Positions 16,718 to 24,293 of a stretch of DNA of 32,990 nt are shown piece after piece; position 1 is the first letter of the stretch; each line of letters begins with the position of its first letter. The notes under the pieces are model-generated. The model ran no database searches, was not told the DNA's origin, and saw only the letters and a list, made by a program, of their open reading frames with translations. Origin of the DNA: Actinomycetes bacterium (GTDB lineage: Bacteria > Actinomycetota > Actinomycetes > JAHEKZ01); the NCBI GenBank assembly GCA_024644345.1, contig JAHELE010000018.1, forward strand, positions 1-32,990, written 5' to 3'. Made by a program: the position numbers and the translations under genes.

Positions 16718-16822
16718 ATGGAAAACATCAAGGCACAGGTCATCGTCTCGGTGCTTGGTAGCGCCGCCACGGTCATCACGCTGGCATCGGTTGTGGGCGC
16801 CGGAAAGAAGTGGGCTCACTAG
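16718..16822 (+). CDS. Small hydrophobic peptide B2 (34 aa) of the repeat array
   Basis: A 34-aa peptide: MENIKAQ, a single hydrophobic segment at residues 8-29, end KKWAH. Identical to B3. It starts 8 nt after the A2 stop with AGGGGGC as ribosome binding site. An in-frame extension upstream to 16592 would read through A2 in the wrong frame and is not credible. Confidence 0.72.
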   Translation: MENIKAQVIVSVLGSAATVITLASVVGAGKKWAH

Positions 16823-16847
16823 CCACAACAGTTTCAGAACCGCTTGA

Positions 16848-16890
16848 GCGTTACGCGTCAGTCTCGGCCCAACGGGACTGGCGCGAACGC
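16848..16890 (+). terminator. Hairpin after peptide pair 2
   Basis: The same 18-bp stem as in unit 1, with one extra A that bulges out of the left arm (GCGTTaCGCG...). The right arm and loop GCCCAA are unchanged. Pairing is kept despite the insertion. Confidence 0.6.
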
Positions 16891-17129
16891 ATGTCTGGGC
16901 CAAGGTTTGTTCCATGGCGGCGACTCCATGCGGATGAGACCCAGGCTGGATGACTCAGTTGAGCTACCAGCGTCGATCCAGATTCCCCGGTCACTCTGGT
17001 CATTTCGGGTCGGCGCCATCGGGGGGACATCTGCCCTTCATGTCACCCGATCGGCAGCGGCCCGTCCGCCCCCACGCGGCCGACTATTAGGTGAGAGGCC
17101 GTTGGAGTCTCGGTCCTGGGAGGTGACAG

Positions 17130-17240
17130 ATGAAGAACGTCAAAGCACAGGTGGTCGTCTCGGTGCTGGGAAGCGCCGCGAGCGTCTTCGCTTTGGTGTC
17201 GGTGGTTGGTGCCGGTACCAAGTGGCAGCTCGGGCTGTAG
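17130..17240 (+). CDS. Small hydrophobic peptide A3 (36 aa) of the repeat array
   Basis: The same 36-residue peptide as A2, encoded by the same nucleotide sequence as far as I can read, with the same GGGAGGTG ribosome binding site. Promoter-region differences in unit 3 could change its expression. Function unknown. Confidence 0.72.
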   Translation: MKNVKAQVVVSVLGSAASVFALVSVVGAGTKWQLGL

Positions 17241-17248
17241 GGGGCGAC

Positions 17249-17353
17249 ATGGAAAACATCAAGGCACAGGTCATCGTCTCGGTGCTTGGTAGCGCCGCCA
17301 CGGTCATCACGCTGGCATCGGTTGTGGGCGCCGGAAAGAAGTGGGCTCACTAG
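17249..17353 (+). CDS. Small hydrophobic peptide B3 (34 aa) of the repeat array
   Basis: The same 34-residue peptide as B2, 8 nt after the A3 stop, using the AGGGGGC site that overlaps that stop. It is the last peptide gene of the array. Function unknown. Confidence 0.72.
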   Translation: MENIKAQVIVSVLGSAATVITLASVVGAGKKWAH

Positions 17354-17378
17354 CCTCGGCAGGTTCAGAATCGCTTGA

Positions 17379-17419
17379 GTGTTTCGCGCCAGTTCCGATC
17401 CCGGGACTGGCGCGAACGC
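17379..17419 (+). terminator. Hairpin after peptide pair 3
   Basis: TTCGCGCCAGTTCC pairs with GGGACTGGCGCGAA (14 bp, one or two G-U), and an outer GTG/CGC pair extends it past one bulged T. Several left-arm bases differ from unit 1 yet still pair (for example T-G replaced by C-G), which supports a conserved RNA structure. Confidence 0.6.
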
Positions 17420-17440
17420 ATGTCTGAAGCGCGTACTCCG

Positions 17441-17849
17441 CTACGCCGGCGAGCGCAGATCTGGTCGACCGGTGGCAACCGATGGACAGCCAAGGCGACA
17501 ACCATTGCCGGAGGAGTCAACTTCGGCGACCCGGAGCGTCCTCCCGGGGGTTGCTCGAACTCTGCGTCGGGCTGCAGAACGATCGCTGCACGGCTCCCGG
17601 CGACACTCGCGGTTGATGCACGACATTCCCTCTGCACCTCTCCGTTGTCTCCATAGGCGGTGTCGAGCACACCGTCCTCGGATAGGCGTACGGTGCGCTG
17701 TGGCGTCCATGAGCGCCCCATGGTCGACCAGTCCCTCGGTCGCACCGAGGTAGATCCGGGTGAGGATGTCGATCCCCCAGGGCAGTTCCGCGAGCTGTTC
17801 GATCGCGTCGATGTCGTCGTGCGTGCGATTCGTGATCGTCGTGCCTCCT
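17441..17849 (-). pseudogene. Decayed coding remnant with orphan ribosome binding site
   Basis: A perfect AGGAGG (17849-17844) is followed seven bases later by ATC instead of a start codon. From there one frame reads TNRTHDDIDAIEQLAELPWG and continues as a plausible soluble protein for about 50 residues (to about 17695). A second frame then gives RLSEDGVLDTAYGDNGE, which resembles a delta-60 repeat (usually R-L-DG-LDT-FG--G). This looks like a gene that lost its start and gained a frameshift. The parent family is uncertain. Confidence 0.35.
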
Positions 17850-17905
17850 GTGGCACGTGGCTGGCACGGACCCGGCGGGACACCCTCTGATCTGCGGTTA
17901 TTCGG

Positions 17906-17980
17906 TGGGCGATACAGGACTTGAACCTGTGACCTCTTCCGTGTCAGGGAAGCGCGCTAGCCAGACTGCGCCAATCGCCC
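17906..17980 (-). tRNA. tRNA-Val (anticodon GAC)
   Basis: A full cloverleaf on the minus strand: acceptor GGGCGAT/ATCGCCC, D stem GCGC/GCGC, anticodon stem CTTCC/GGAAG with loop CTGACAC (GAC), T stem ACAGG/CCTGT. Discriminator A is followed by CC but the last A of CCA is not encoded. Last of three clustered tRNAs. Confidence 0.95.
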
Positions 17981-18054
17981 GCGGTGGTGCTGCGGTTACT
18001 GCTGCCGTACTCGTTCGTGCTCGGTCCCGCTGGTCGTGCCGTTCCTTTGCTGCG

Positions 18055-18125
18055 AGGTGGAGACGGGATTTGAACCCGTGTAGACGGCTTTGCAGGCCGT
18101 TGCCTCGCCTCTCGGCCACTCCACC
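18055..18125 (-). tRNA. tRNA-Cys (anticodon GCA)
   Basis: Minus strand, 71 nt: acceptor GGTGGAG/CTCCACC, anticodon stem ACGGC/GCCGT with loop CTGCAAA (GCA), T stem ACGGG/CCCGT with loop TTCAAAT. CCA not encoded. Confidence 0.95.
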
Positions 18126-18164
18126 GGAGCAGGCCCCCCAGGTGAGACCGGGTGAGACCCTCCG

Positions 18165-18237
18165 AGCGGACGACGGGATTCGAACCCGCGACCCTCACCT
18201 TGGCAAGGTGATGCGCTACCAGCTGCGCTACGTCCGC
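18165..18237 (-). tRNA. tRNA-Gly (anticodon GCC)
   Basis: Minus strand, 73 nt: acceptor GCGGACG/CGTCCGC, anticodon stem TCACC/GGTGA with loop TTGCCAA (GCC), T stem GCGGG/CCCGT-type pairing with loop TTCGAAT. CCA not encoded. First transcribed of the Gly-Cys-Val cluster, a common actinobacterial order. Confidence 0.95.
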
Positions 18238-18336
18238 GAATCCAGCCCCTCGTGAGGGCTGGCGAACGGCCACGATAGCCGATCGATGCAGGTCAGCCCA
18301 AAGCGGGCGGCGTGGCTGAGGGGATACCGTGACGGC

Positions 18337-19929
18337 GTGCCAGACGATGTCGTGACCCCGCCCTTCTCCGATCAGCCGCTCGTCGTGACCGGCGATCCCC
18401 TGACCATCAACGAGGTGGTGGACGTCGCCCGCGGACGGCGGACTGCGGTGCTCGATGCCGGAGTGCCGGTCCGAATGGCGCCCACCCGCGAGGTGGTCGA
18501 GCGGGCCGTGGCTGAGAACCGCGTGATGTACGGCATCACGACCGGCTTCGGAGCCCTGGCCAACACGCGCATCGCGCCGGGTGACCTCGCGGCGATGCAG
18601 TTGGCCCTGATCCGCTCGCACGCAGCCGGGGTGGGCGATCCGCTGACGGACGAGGTCGTGCGCGCGCTGCTCCTCCTGAGGGCGCGCACGCTGTCGGTCG
18701 GGATCAGCGGTGTTCGGGCGGAACTGCCAGAGCGACTCCTGCTTCTGCTGGAGCGTGGACTGGTGCCGGTGATCCCGGGTCAGGGGAGTGTGGGCGCGTC
18801 CGGAGACCTCGCGCAGCTCGCGCACCTGGCGCTGCCGCTCGTGGGCGAGGGAAGGCTGCGCCGTGCCGGCGACCGTGACCTCACCGGACGCCCGGCGTCC
18901 GAACCGCTTGCCGAGGAGGGCATCGAACCCCTCGTGCTGCAGCCCAAGGAGGGGCTCAGCCTGATCAACGGGACTGAGCCGATGCAGGCGCGGCTGGCGC
19001 TGTCGGTCGACCAGTCCCGGCTGCTCGTGAGGGTGGCAGACCTGGCCTGTGCCATGTCGCTGGACGGCTTGCTGGGAACTGATCGTGCCTACGACGCCCG
19101 CGTCATCGACATCCGTCCCCACGTGGGTCAACTGCAGGTGGCAGACAACCTTCGGCGGCTCCTGGCGGGTTCTGGCCTGCTGGCCAGTCATCGCCACGAC
19201 CTCGAGCATGCGGTGCAGGACTCGTACTCACTGCGCTGTGCGCCGCAGGTCCATGGTTCGGTCCGTGACGTCCTGGCCCACGTGGCTTCGGTGCTCACGG
19301 TCGAGCTCGGCGCGGTCGTCGACAATCCCGTGATCGTGCCGACTCCCGACGGCACCGACTTCGAGGTGATGTCGACGGGCAACTTCCACGGTGAACCCCT
19401 GGCTTTCGGCGGCGACATGCTGGCGATCGCCATCTCAGAGCTCGCGTCGATCAGCGAACGCCGCACCGACCGCATGCTTGACCCTGCGTTCTCACGGGGG
19501 TTGCCGCCTTTCCTGGCACCTGCAGCCGGGACCAACAGCGGCTACATGCTCGCGCAGTACACAGCGGCCTCCCTGGTCAGCGAGAACAAGGTGCTGGCTC
19601 ACCCCAGCAGCGTCGACACCATCCCGACGTCCGGCAATCAGGAGGATCACGTCTCGATGGGCTGGACGTCGATGCGCAAGTTGCGTGACGTCGTTCGCAA
19701 CGTCCGCAGCGTGCTCGCGGTCGAGATGGTGTGTGCGGCGCAGGCAATCGACCTGCGCGCTGACACCGCTCCGCCGAGCCCGGCGGTCGCGGCCGCCCAT
19801 GCGGTGCTCCGCGAGCAGGTGCCAGCCATGAACGTCGACCGTGAGGTGGCACCGCAGATCGAGGCGGTCGATGCGCTGCTACCGGAGCTGGTGGCCGCTG
19901 CCGAGGGCGTCGCCGGTCCGCTCGGCTGA
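18337..19929 (+). CDS. hutH: Histidine ammonia-lyase
   Basis: A 530-aa enzyme that removes ammonia from L-histidine to give urocanate, the first step of histidine degradation. The self-made MIO cofactor comes from A154-S155-G156 in GSVGASGDLAQLAH. YGITTGFG (65-72) supplies the catalytic Tyr, and NFHGEPLAFGGD and ALVSENKVLAHPSSVDTIPTS-type segments are typical. The start is unsure. I prefer the GTG at 18337, with GAGGGG about 13 bases upstream; the ATG at 18286 would add 17 residues of unlikely composition. hutU and hutI lie 2.7 and 5.5 kb downstream. Confidence 0.94.
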   Translation: MPDDVVTPPFSDQPLVVTGDPLTINEVVDVARGRRTAVLDAGVPVRMAPTREVVERAVAENRVMYGITTGFGALANTRIAPGDLAAMQLALIRSHAAGVGDPLTDEVVRALLLLRARTLSVGISGVRAELPERLLLLLERGLVPVIPGQGSVGASGDLAQLAHLALPLVGEGRLRRAGDRDLTGRPASEPLAEEGIEPLVLQPKEGLSLINGTEPMQARLALSVDQSRLLVRVADLACAMSLDGLLGTDRAYDARVIDIRPHVGQLQVADNLRRLLAGSGLLASHRHDLEHAVQDSYSLRCAPQVHGSVRDVLAHVASVLTVELGAVVDNPVIVPTPDGTDFEVMSTGNFHGEPLAFGGDMLAIAISELASISERRTDRMLDPAFSRGLPPFLAPAAGTNSGYMLAQYTAASLVSENKVLAHPSSVDTIPTSGNQEDHVSMGWTSMRKLRDVVRNVRSVLAVEMVCAAQAIDLRADTAPPSPAVAAAHAVLREQVPAMNVDREVAPQIEAVDALLPELVAAAEGVAGPLG

Positions 19930-19938
19930 CTGCGACCT

Positions 19939-20961
19939 GTGACGATGGAGGCCTTCGCCCGCTTCGGAGACCTGGTGGCGACCGACCTGCTGGACGTCAC
20001 GCACGACCCGTCGGCGCTGGACGACGGCGGATGGTGGGCGGTGGTGCACACCTACGAGGGCGACCTGACGGCCGCGCGTTTCGGACGCGTCGAGCATCTC
20101 GCCCTGCCGTCCACGATGGAGTCAGAGGCCCCGTGGATACCGGTCCCGCGGAACGCATGGACGTCGTCGATGACACGGGCGCAGTACACCAACGCCGTCG
20201 ACCAGATCAGGGCGGCGATCGCGGCCGGAACGGTCTACCAGGCGAACATCTGTCGGGTGCTGTCGGCACCGCGTGATGGGCGCGACCTCCGGGGGCTGGC
20301 CGTCCGGCTGGCCGTCGACCATCCGGCACCGCATGCGGGGGTCGTCCTGCTGCCCGACCACGGCGTCGAGGTCGTGAGTGCGTCACCGGAGCTGTTTCTG
20401 GAACGCGAGGGCGACCGACTGGCGTCCTCACCCATCAAGGGCACCGGACGCACGGCCGCCGACCTGCTCGAGAAGGACACCGCCGAGAACATCATGATTG
20501 TCGACCTCGTGCGCAACGACCTCGGCCGCGTCGCGAGCACGGGCAGTGTGCGCGTTTCATCGCTCTTGCGCCACGAGGAGCACCCGGGCCTGGTGCACCT
20601 GGTCTCCACGGTCGAGGCGACGCTCCGGCCGGGGGCCGGGTGGCCGCAGATCTTCGAGGCCACCTTCCCTCCCGGTTCGATCACGGGCGCGCCGAAGTCG
20701 TCCGCCCTGCGCCTCATCGACGAGATCGAGATGGCTCCGCGTGGGCCGTACTGCGGCGCGATCGGTTGGGTGGACGCCGATGCGAAGCGCTCATCCCTTT
20801 CCGTGGGGATCCGGACCTTCTGGGCCGATGCCCAGAACGTGTACTTCGGGACAGGGGCCGGCATCACGTGGGGGTCTGACCCCCTGCGCGAATGGGACGA
20901 GACCGAGCTCAAGGCTGACCGCCTCCTCGCGGTCGCCGCCAACGGCACAGGTTTGGGGTAA
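19939..20961 (+). CDS. pabB: Aminodeoxychorismate synthase component I
   Basis: A 340-aa chorismate-binding enzyme that aminates chorismate to 4-amino-4-deoxychorismate, feeding folate. The active-site motif is PIKGT (K167); the Lys is typical of PabB, where anthranilate synthase has Ala. Other family segments are ENIMIVDLVRNDLGRV, VHLVSTVEATL, FPPGSITGAPK and GAGITWGSDP. It lacks most of the N-terminal TrpE-like half, as in the short PabB forms. The start is a GTG at 19939 (ATG at 19945 possible). pabC follows after 44 bp; the amidotransferase partner pabA is not in the window. Confidence 0.88.
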   Translation: MTMEAFARFGDLVATDLLDVTHDPSALDDGGWWAVVHTYEGDLTAARFGRVEHLALPSTMESEAPWIPVPRNAWTSSMTRAQYTNAVDQIRAAIAAGTVYQANICRVLSAPRDGRDLRGLAVRLAVDHPAPHAGVVLLPDHGVEVVSASPELFLEREGDRLASSPIKGTGRTAADLLEKDTAENIMIVDLVRNDLGRVASTGSVRVSSLLRHEEHPGLVHLVSTVEATLRPGAGWPQIFEATFPPGSITGAPKSSALRLIDEIEMAPRGPYCGAIGWVDADAKRSSLSVGIRTFWADAQNVYFGTGAGITWGSDPLREWDETELKADRLLAVAANGTGLG

Positions 20962-20997
20962 CTTGCGGTTGTCATGGCGACGCAAGATTTCCCCAAA
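20952..20997 (+). promoter_or_regulatory. Stem-loop between pabB and pabC
   Basis: TTTGGGG (20952-20958, including the first two bases before the pabB TAA) pairs with CCCCAAA (20991-20997), and an inner CTTGCG (20962-20967) pairs with CGCAAG (20981-20986). The 3' arm ends directly against the pabC ribosome binding region (AAAGGTG), so the structure could limit or couple pabC translation. Confidence 0.5.
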
Positions 20998-21005
20998 GGT
21001 GTGAC

Positions 21006-21833
21006 ATGAAGGTTTGGGTCAACGGTCGTCTCTCCGAGCCGGACGCCGCTCGCATCTCCCCGTTCGACCATGGCTTCACCGTGGGTGACGGCGTCTTCGA
21101 AACCTGCAAGGTCACCGGTGGCGAGGCTTTCGCCCTGACCCGCCATCTGCGTCGGCTCGACCGCTCGGCGTCCGGGCTGGGCTTGCCGACGCCTGACCAC
21201 GAGACCATCAGAGCCGGCGTCAAGGAGCTGCTGTCGGCAGAGCCTGAGGCAGGACGACTGCGGATCACGCTCACCGGCGGTCCTGGCCCCCTCGGCTCCG
21301 ACCGCGGAGACAAAGGGACGACGCTCACGTTGGCTGTGTCGCCCGAGAGTGCATGGGAGCCGGCCACGTCGGTGGCGGTCGTCCCGTGGGTCCGCAATGA
21401 GCGGTCGGCTGTGGCCGGGCTCAAGACCACGTCCTACGCCGAGAACGTGGTCGCCCTCGACCGAGCCCATCAGCTTGACTCGAGCGAGGCGATCCTGGCC
21501 AACACCGCGGGAGATATCTGCGAGGGCACCGGCAGCAACATCTTCGTCGTGGTGGATGGCCAGCTGTTGACGCCGTCACTGGGCAGCGGGTGTCTGGCTG
21601 GGATCACCCGCGAGCTGGTGATCGACTGGTGCGGCGCCCGCGAGGAGGATGTGGCTCTGGAAGGACTGCGTTTCGTCGAAGAGGCGTTCCTGACCTCGTC
21701 GACCAGGGACGTGCAGCCGATTCGCCAGATCGTGTGGGGCTCCGGCGATGTCCAGGGGCTGCCAGTGGGCCCGCTGACCACGGAGGCCCGAGCAACCTTC
21801 GCAGAGCGGGCCGCCGCTACCTCCGATCCCTGA
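21006..21833 (+). CDS. pabC: Aminodeoxychorismate lyase (class IV aminotransferase fold)
   Basis: A 275-aa PLP enzyme that releases pyruvate from aminodeoxychorismate to give 4-aminobenzoate. It has the class IV fold: SPFDHGFTVGDGVFET near residue 20, PLP lysine K140 in GLKTTSYAENVVAL, then AILANTAGDICEGTGSNIFVV and the closing EEAFLTSSTRDVQPI. Adjacent pabB makes the substrate, which favours PabC over branched-chain or D-amino-acid aminotransferases of the same fold. The ATG at 21006 has AAAGGTG upstream. Confidence 0.86.
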   Translation: MKVWVNGRLSEPDAARISPFDHGFTVGDGVFETCKVTGGEAFALTRHLRRLDRSASGLGLPTPDHETIRAGVKELLSAEPEAGRLRITLTGGPGPLGSDRGDKGTTLTLAVSPESAWEPATSVAVVPWVRNERSAVAGLKTTSYAENVVALDRAHQLDSSEAILANTAGDICEGTGSNIFVVVDGQLLTPSLGSGCLAGITRELVIDWCGAREEDVALEGLRFVEEAFLTSSTRDVQPIRQIVWGSGDVQGLPVGPLTTEARATFAERAAATSDP

Positions 21834-21842
21834 CCGACGACG

Positions 21843-22496
21843 TCATTCGTCGACGGCGATGAGCTGGTCGATCTGGACGTCAATGTCATCCGGCATCTCT
21901 TCGGCCCGGAAGACGGTGCCCTTCACCATGATGCTTGGTGCGGCAGTGATGCTCAGAGCGTTTGCCGTTGCCCGGTCCTTGTCGACGGCTGCGTGCACCT
22001 CCGGGGAGTCGAAGTTCTCCGACACCCAGTTCCCGAGCCAGTCGCCGTCGCGCCCAGCGGTGGCCACCAGGTGGGGTAGTCCGAGCTCACGCAACGAGTG
22101 CAGATCGCGCTGCAGGTTGAAAAGGTAGCCCCACGGTACGTCGTACTCCATGGGGATCAGCTCGTCTCCGGCCCCGCGCAGAACCGCCCAGGCCCGTACC
22201 GCCAGCACACATCGGGCAACGAGCAGGCCGAAAGGGTCGTCGGCCTCGGGGAGCAGCCGGAGCTCGACTTCGTGGTGACCGCGGAACCGCCATGGCCGAC
22301 CACCGTGGGCGTGCCCGTCGATATCGAGGTACGGAAGGAACAGGCCGGTCGCGGGTGAGACCGGGTCGACCCAGATGCTGATCGGCGAGGGGCGCCGGTA
22401 GGCCAGGAGTGCGGCGAGATCCGGATGATCGCCGAACTCCCCACCACCGTCCCCGAAGGGACGATCGGCGCTCGCGCCACTGCGTTCCTCGACCAT
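21843..22496 (-). CDS. Thioredoxin/DsbA-fold-like protein of unknown function
   Basis: A 217-aa protein that begins with the ATG at 22496 (the frame stays open for 36 bp upstream, with weaker starts). The later part (GNWVSENFDSPEVHAAVDKDR, then AAPSIMVKGTVFR) is laid out like the C-terminal half of DsbA-family proteins, with a Pro before a beta strand. Residues LDIDGHAHGG lie where an active-site CxxC would be expected, and no CxxC is present, so a redox role is doubtful. It ends 9 bp from convergent pabC and is divergent from hutU. Confidence 0.55.
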   Translation of the reverse strand: MVEERSGASADRPFGDGGGEFGDHPDLAALLAYRRPSPISIWVDPVSPATGLFLPYLDIDGHAHGGRPWRFRGHHEVELRLLPEADDPFGLLVARCVLAVRAWAVLRGAGDELIPMEYDVPWGYLFNLQRDLHSLRELGLPHLVATAGRDGDWLGNWVSENFDSPEVHAAVDKDRATANALSITAAPSIMVKGTVFRAEEMPDDIDVQIDQLIAVDE

Positions 22497-22591
22497 GGGT
22501 CTAGTCTGCCTGGGGAAGGCCGATCTACCCACCCATTGGCATCGCGCGAGTCGGAATTTCGCCAGCTGGGTCTAGAGAGAGGAGGTCGCAG

Positions 22592-24274
22592 ATGGAAGGC
22601 GCGCGGACTGTTCGCGCCCCCCGCGGCACCGAGCTTTCATGCTCGTCGTGGGGTGCCGAAGCGGCGTTGCGGATGCTGCACAACAATCTTGACCCCGAAG
22701 TTGCCGAACGGCCCGACGACCTGGTCGTGTACGGCGGGAACGGCAAGGCAGCACGCAGTTGGCCGGCCTTCGACGCCATCGTGCGTTCGCTGCGCGACAT
22801 GGCGCCGGACGACACGCTGCTCGTGCAGAGCGGCAAGCCCGTGGGAGTCATGCGCACGCACGAGCGCGCCCCCAGGGTGCTGATCGCCAACTCCCTGCTC
22901 GTCCCACGCTGGGCCACACCTGAGTACTTCCGGGAACTCGAAGACCTCGGGCTGATCATGTACGGCCAGATGACCGCCGGATCGTGGATCTACATCGGGA
23001 CCCAGGGGATCCTGCAGGGGACATTCGCGACCTTTGCCGAGGTGGCCAACGAGCACTTCGGTGGCTCCCTCACCGGCACCATCACCCTGACCGGCGGCCT
23101 GGGTGGAATGGGCGGTGCGCAGCCCCTGGCGGTCACAGGCAACGGCGGAGTGGCGCTCTGCATCGAGGTCGACCCATGGCGGCTGCAACGGCGGATAGAG
23201 CACCGCTATCTCGACGAGCAGGCAGACGATCTCGACGACGCCATCGCCCGGTGCGACGCCGCCAAGCGCGAGGGGCGGGCGCTCTCGGTCGGGCTGGTCG
23301 GCAACTGCGCCGACGTCCTGCCAGAACTTGTGCGCCGTGGCTGGATCCCCGACATCGTGACCGATCAGACGTCTGCCCACGACGCACTCAACGGGTACGT
23401 CCCCCACGGCATCACGCTCGAAGAGGCGCTCGAGCTGCGACGGGTCAAGCCGGAGGAGTACATCGAGCGGTCGTCAGAGTCCATGGCGGTGCACTGTCGC
23501 GCGATGCTCGACTTCAAGGCGGCTGGGTCGATCGTCTTCGACTACGGCAACGGATTGCGCGGTCAGGCCAAGGACGCCGGTGTCACCAATGCGTTCGACT
23601 ACCCGGGCTTCGTCGTTGCCTACATCCGACCACTCTTCGCTCGGGGTGCTGGGCCCTTCCGATGGGCCTGCCTGTCGGGCAGCGACGAAGACCTTGCCGC
23701 CACAGACGCCGCCGTGGCCAAAGCCTTCCCGGACGACGACGGCCTGCAACGTTGGCTGAGATTTGCCCACGAGCGTGTCCACTACCAGGGTCTGCCGTCA
23801 CGGATCTGCTGGCTCGGCTACGGGGAGCGCCATCAGGCCGGCCTGGCGTTCAACGACCTGGTGGCTAGCGGCGAGGTCTCGGCACCGATCGTGATCGGCC
23901 GCGATCACCTGGACGCCGGAAGCGTCGCCTCACCGGAGCGCGAGACCGAAGGAATGCGCGACGGGTCGGACGCCATCGCCGACTGGCCGATCCTCAATGC
24001 TCTGCTCAACACCGCGTCCGGCGCGTCGTGGGTCTCGGTCCATCACGGGGGAGGCGTGGGCATCGGCAAGTCGATCCACGCCGGAGTGGTCGTGGTCGCT
24101 GACGGCACCGCCGACGGCCAGTGGCGGCTCGAACGAGTGCTGACCAACGACCCGGGGATGGGAGTCATCCGGCACGCTGACGCCGGATATGAGATCGGCC
24201 TTGAGACCGCCAGGCGGATCGGCGTCCGGATGCCGATGGAGGAGGGCACCCACGCGCCCGACTGGCAGCGCTAG
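22592..24274 (+). CDS. hutU: Urocanate hydratase
   Basis: A 560-aa NAD-dependent enzyme that adds water to urocanate to give imidazolone propionate, the second step of histidine degradation. [13 protein letters not shown] (near 170-182) is the NAD-binding loop, TDQTSAHD follows, and the catalytic Cys is C406 in [12 protein letters not shown]. The C-terminal [15 protein letters not shown] is also conserved. Full length. The ATG has a strong GAGGAGG ribosome binding site. It converges with the FMN oxidase gene, 19 bp between stops. Confidence 0.95.
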   Translation: MEGARTVRAPRGTELSCSSWGAEAALRMLHNNLDPEVAERPDDLVVYGGNGKAARSWPAFDAIVRSLRDMAPDDTLLVQSGKPVGVMRTHERAPRVLIANSLLVPRWATPEYFRELEDLGLIMYGQMTAGSWIYIGTQGILQGTFATFAEVANEHFGGSLTGTITLTGGLGGMGGAQPLAVTGNGGVALCIEVDPWRLQRRIEHRYLDEQADDLDDAIARCDAAKREGRALSVGLVGNCADVLPELVRRGWIPDIVTDQTSAHDALNGYVPHGITLEEALELRRVKPEEYIERSSESMAVHCRAMLDFKAAGSIVFDYGNGLRGQAKDAGVTNAFDYPGFVVAYIRPLFARGAGPFRWACLSGSDEDLAATDAAVAKAFPDDDGLQRWLRFAHERVHYQGLPSRICWLGYGERHQAGLAFNDLVASGEVSAPIVIGRDHLDAGSVASPERETEGMRDGSDAIADWPILNALLNTASGASWVSVHHGGGVGIGKSIHAGVVVVADGTADGQWRLERVLTNDPGMGVIRHADAGYEIGLETARRIGVRMPMEEGTHAPDWQR

Positions 24275-24293
24275 CCGGCCACTCCCGGCAGGC

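Larger units (their letters stand above)
16444..16900 (+). repeat. Long direct repeat, unit 2 of 3 (paired-peptide array)
   Basis: Same order of elements as unit 1. From about 16574 to the B stop (about 250 bp) it is identical to unit 3 as far as I can read, whereas its region upstream of the leader is closer to unit 1 (CGTTCGGCAGCGGAACGTTC present, altered in unit 3). This mosaic pattern suggests recent duplication or gene conversion of the coding part. Confidence 0.85.
16975..17430 (+). repeat. Long direct repeat, unit 3 of 3 (paired-peptide array)
   Basis: Same order as units 1 and 2. The part around 17050-17095 is replaced by a GC-rich sequence unlike the other units, so its upstream control region may differ or be damaged, while its coding part is identical to unit 2. 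The unit ends in a hairpin with altered but still pairing arms. No further complete copy is seen after 17430. Confidence 0.85.

Noticed and set aside
16592-16822. A 76-codon protein ending in peptide B2, and a longer version ending in B3
   Set aside because: The upstream part reads through gene A in the wrong frame; the conserved ribosome binding site and start lie directly before peptide B.
15938-17430. Repeat array as a CRISPR or insertion sequence
   Set aside because: Units are about 450-530 bp with coding content, not short repeats with spacers; no transposase or terminal inverted repeats are present.
18242-18262. CCAGCCC/GGGCTGG hairpin as a terminator
   Set aside because: It lies upstream of both the minus-strand tRNA cluster and plus-strand hutH, so neither transcript ends there.
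17944-19209. A 421-codon open frame on the minus strand
   Set aside because: It runs through three tRNA genes and the opposite strand of hutH; it is a high-GC shadow frame with no protein-like motifs.
20235-21470. A 411-codon open frame on the minus strand
   Set aside because: It lies opposite pabB and pabC, whose motifs are unmistakable on the plus strand.
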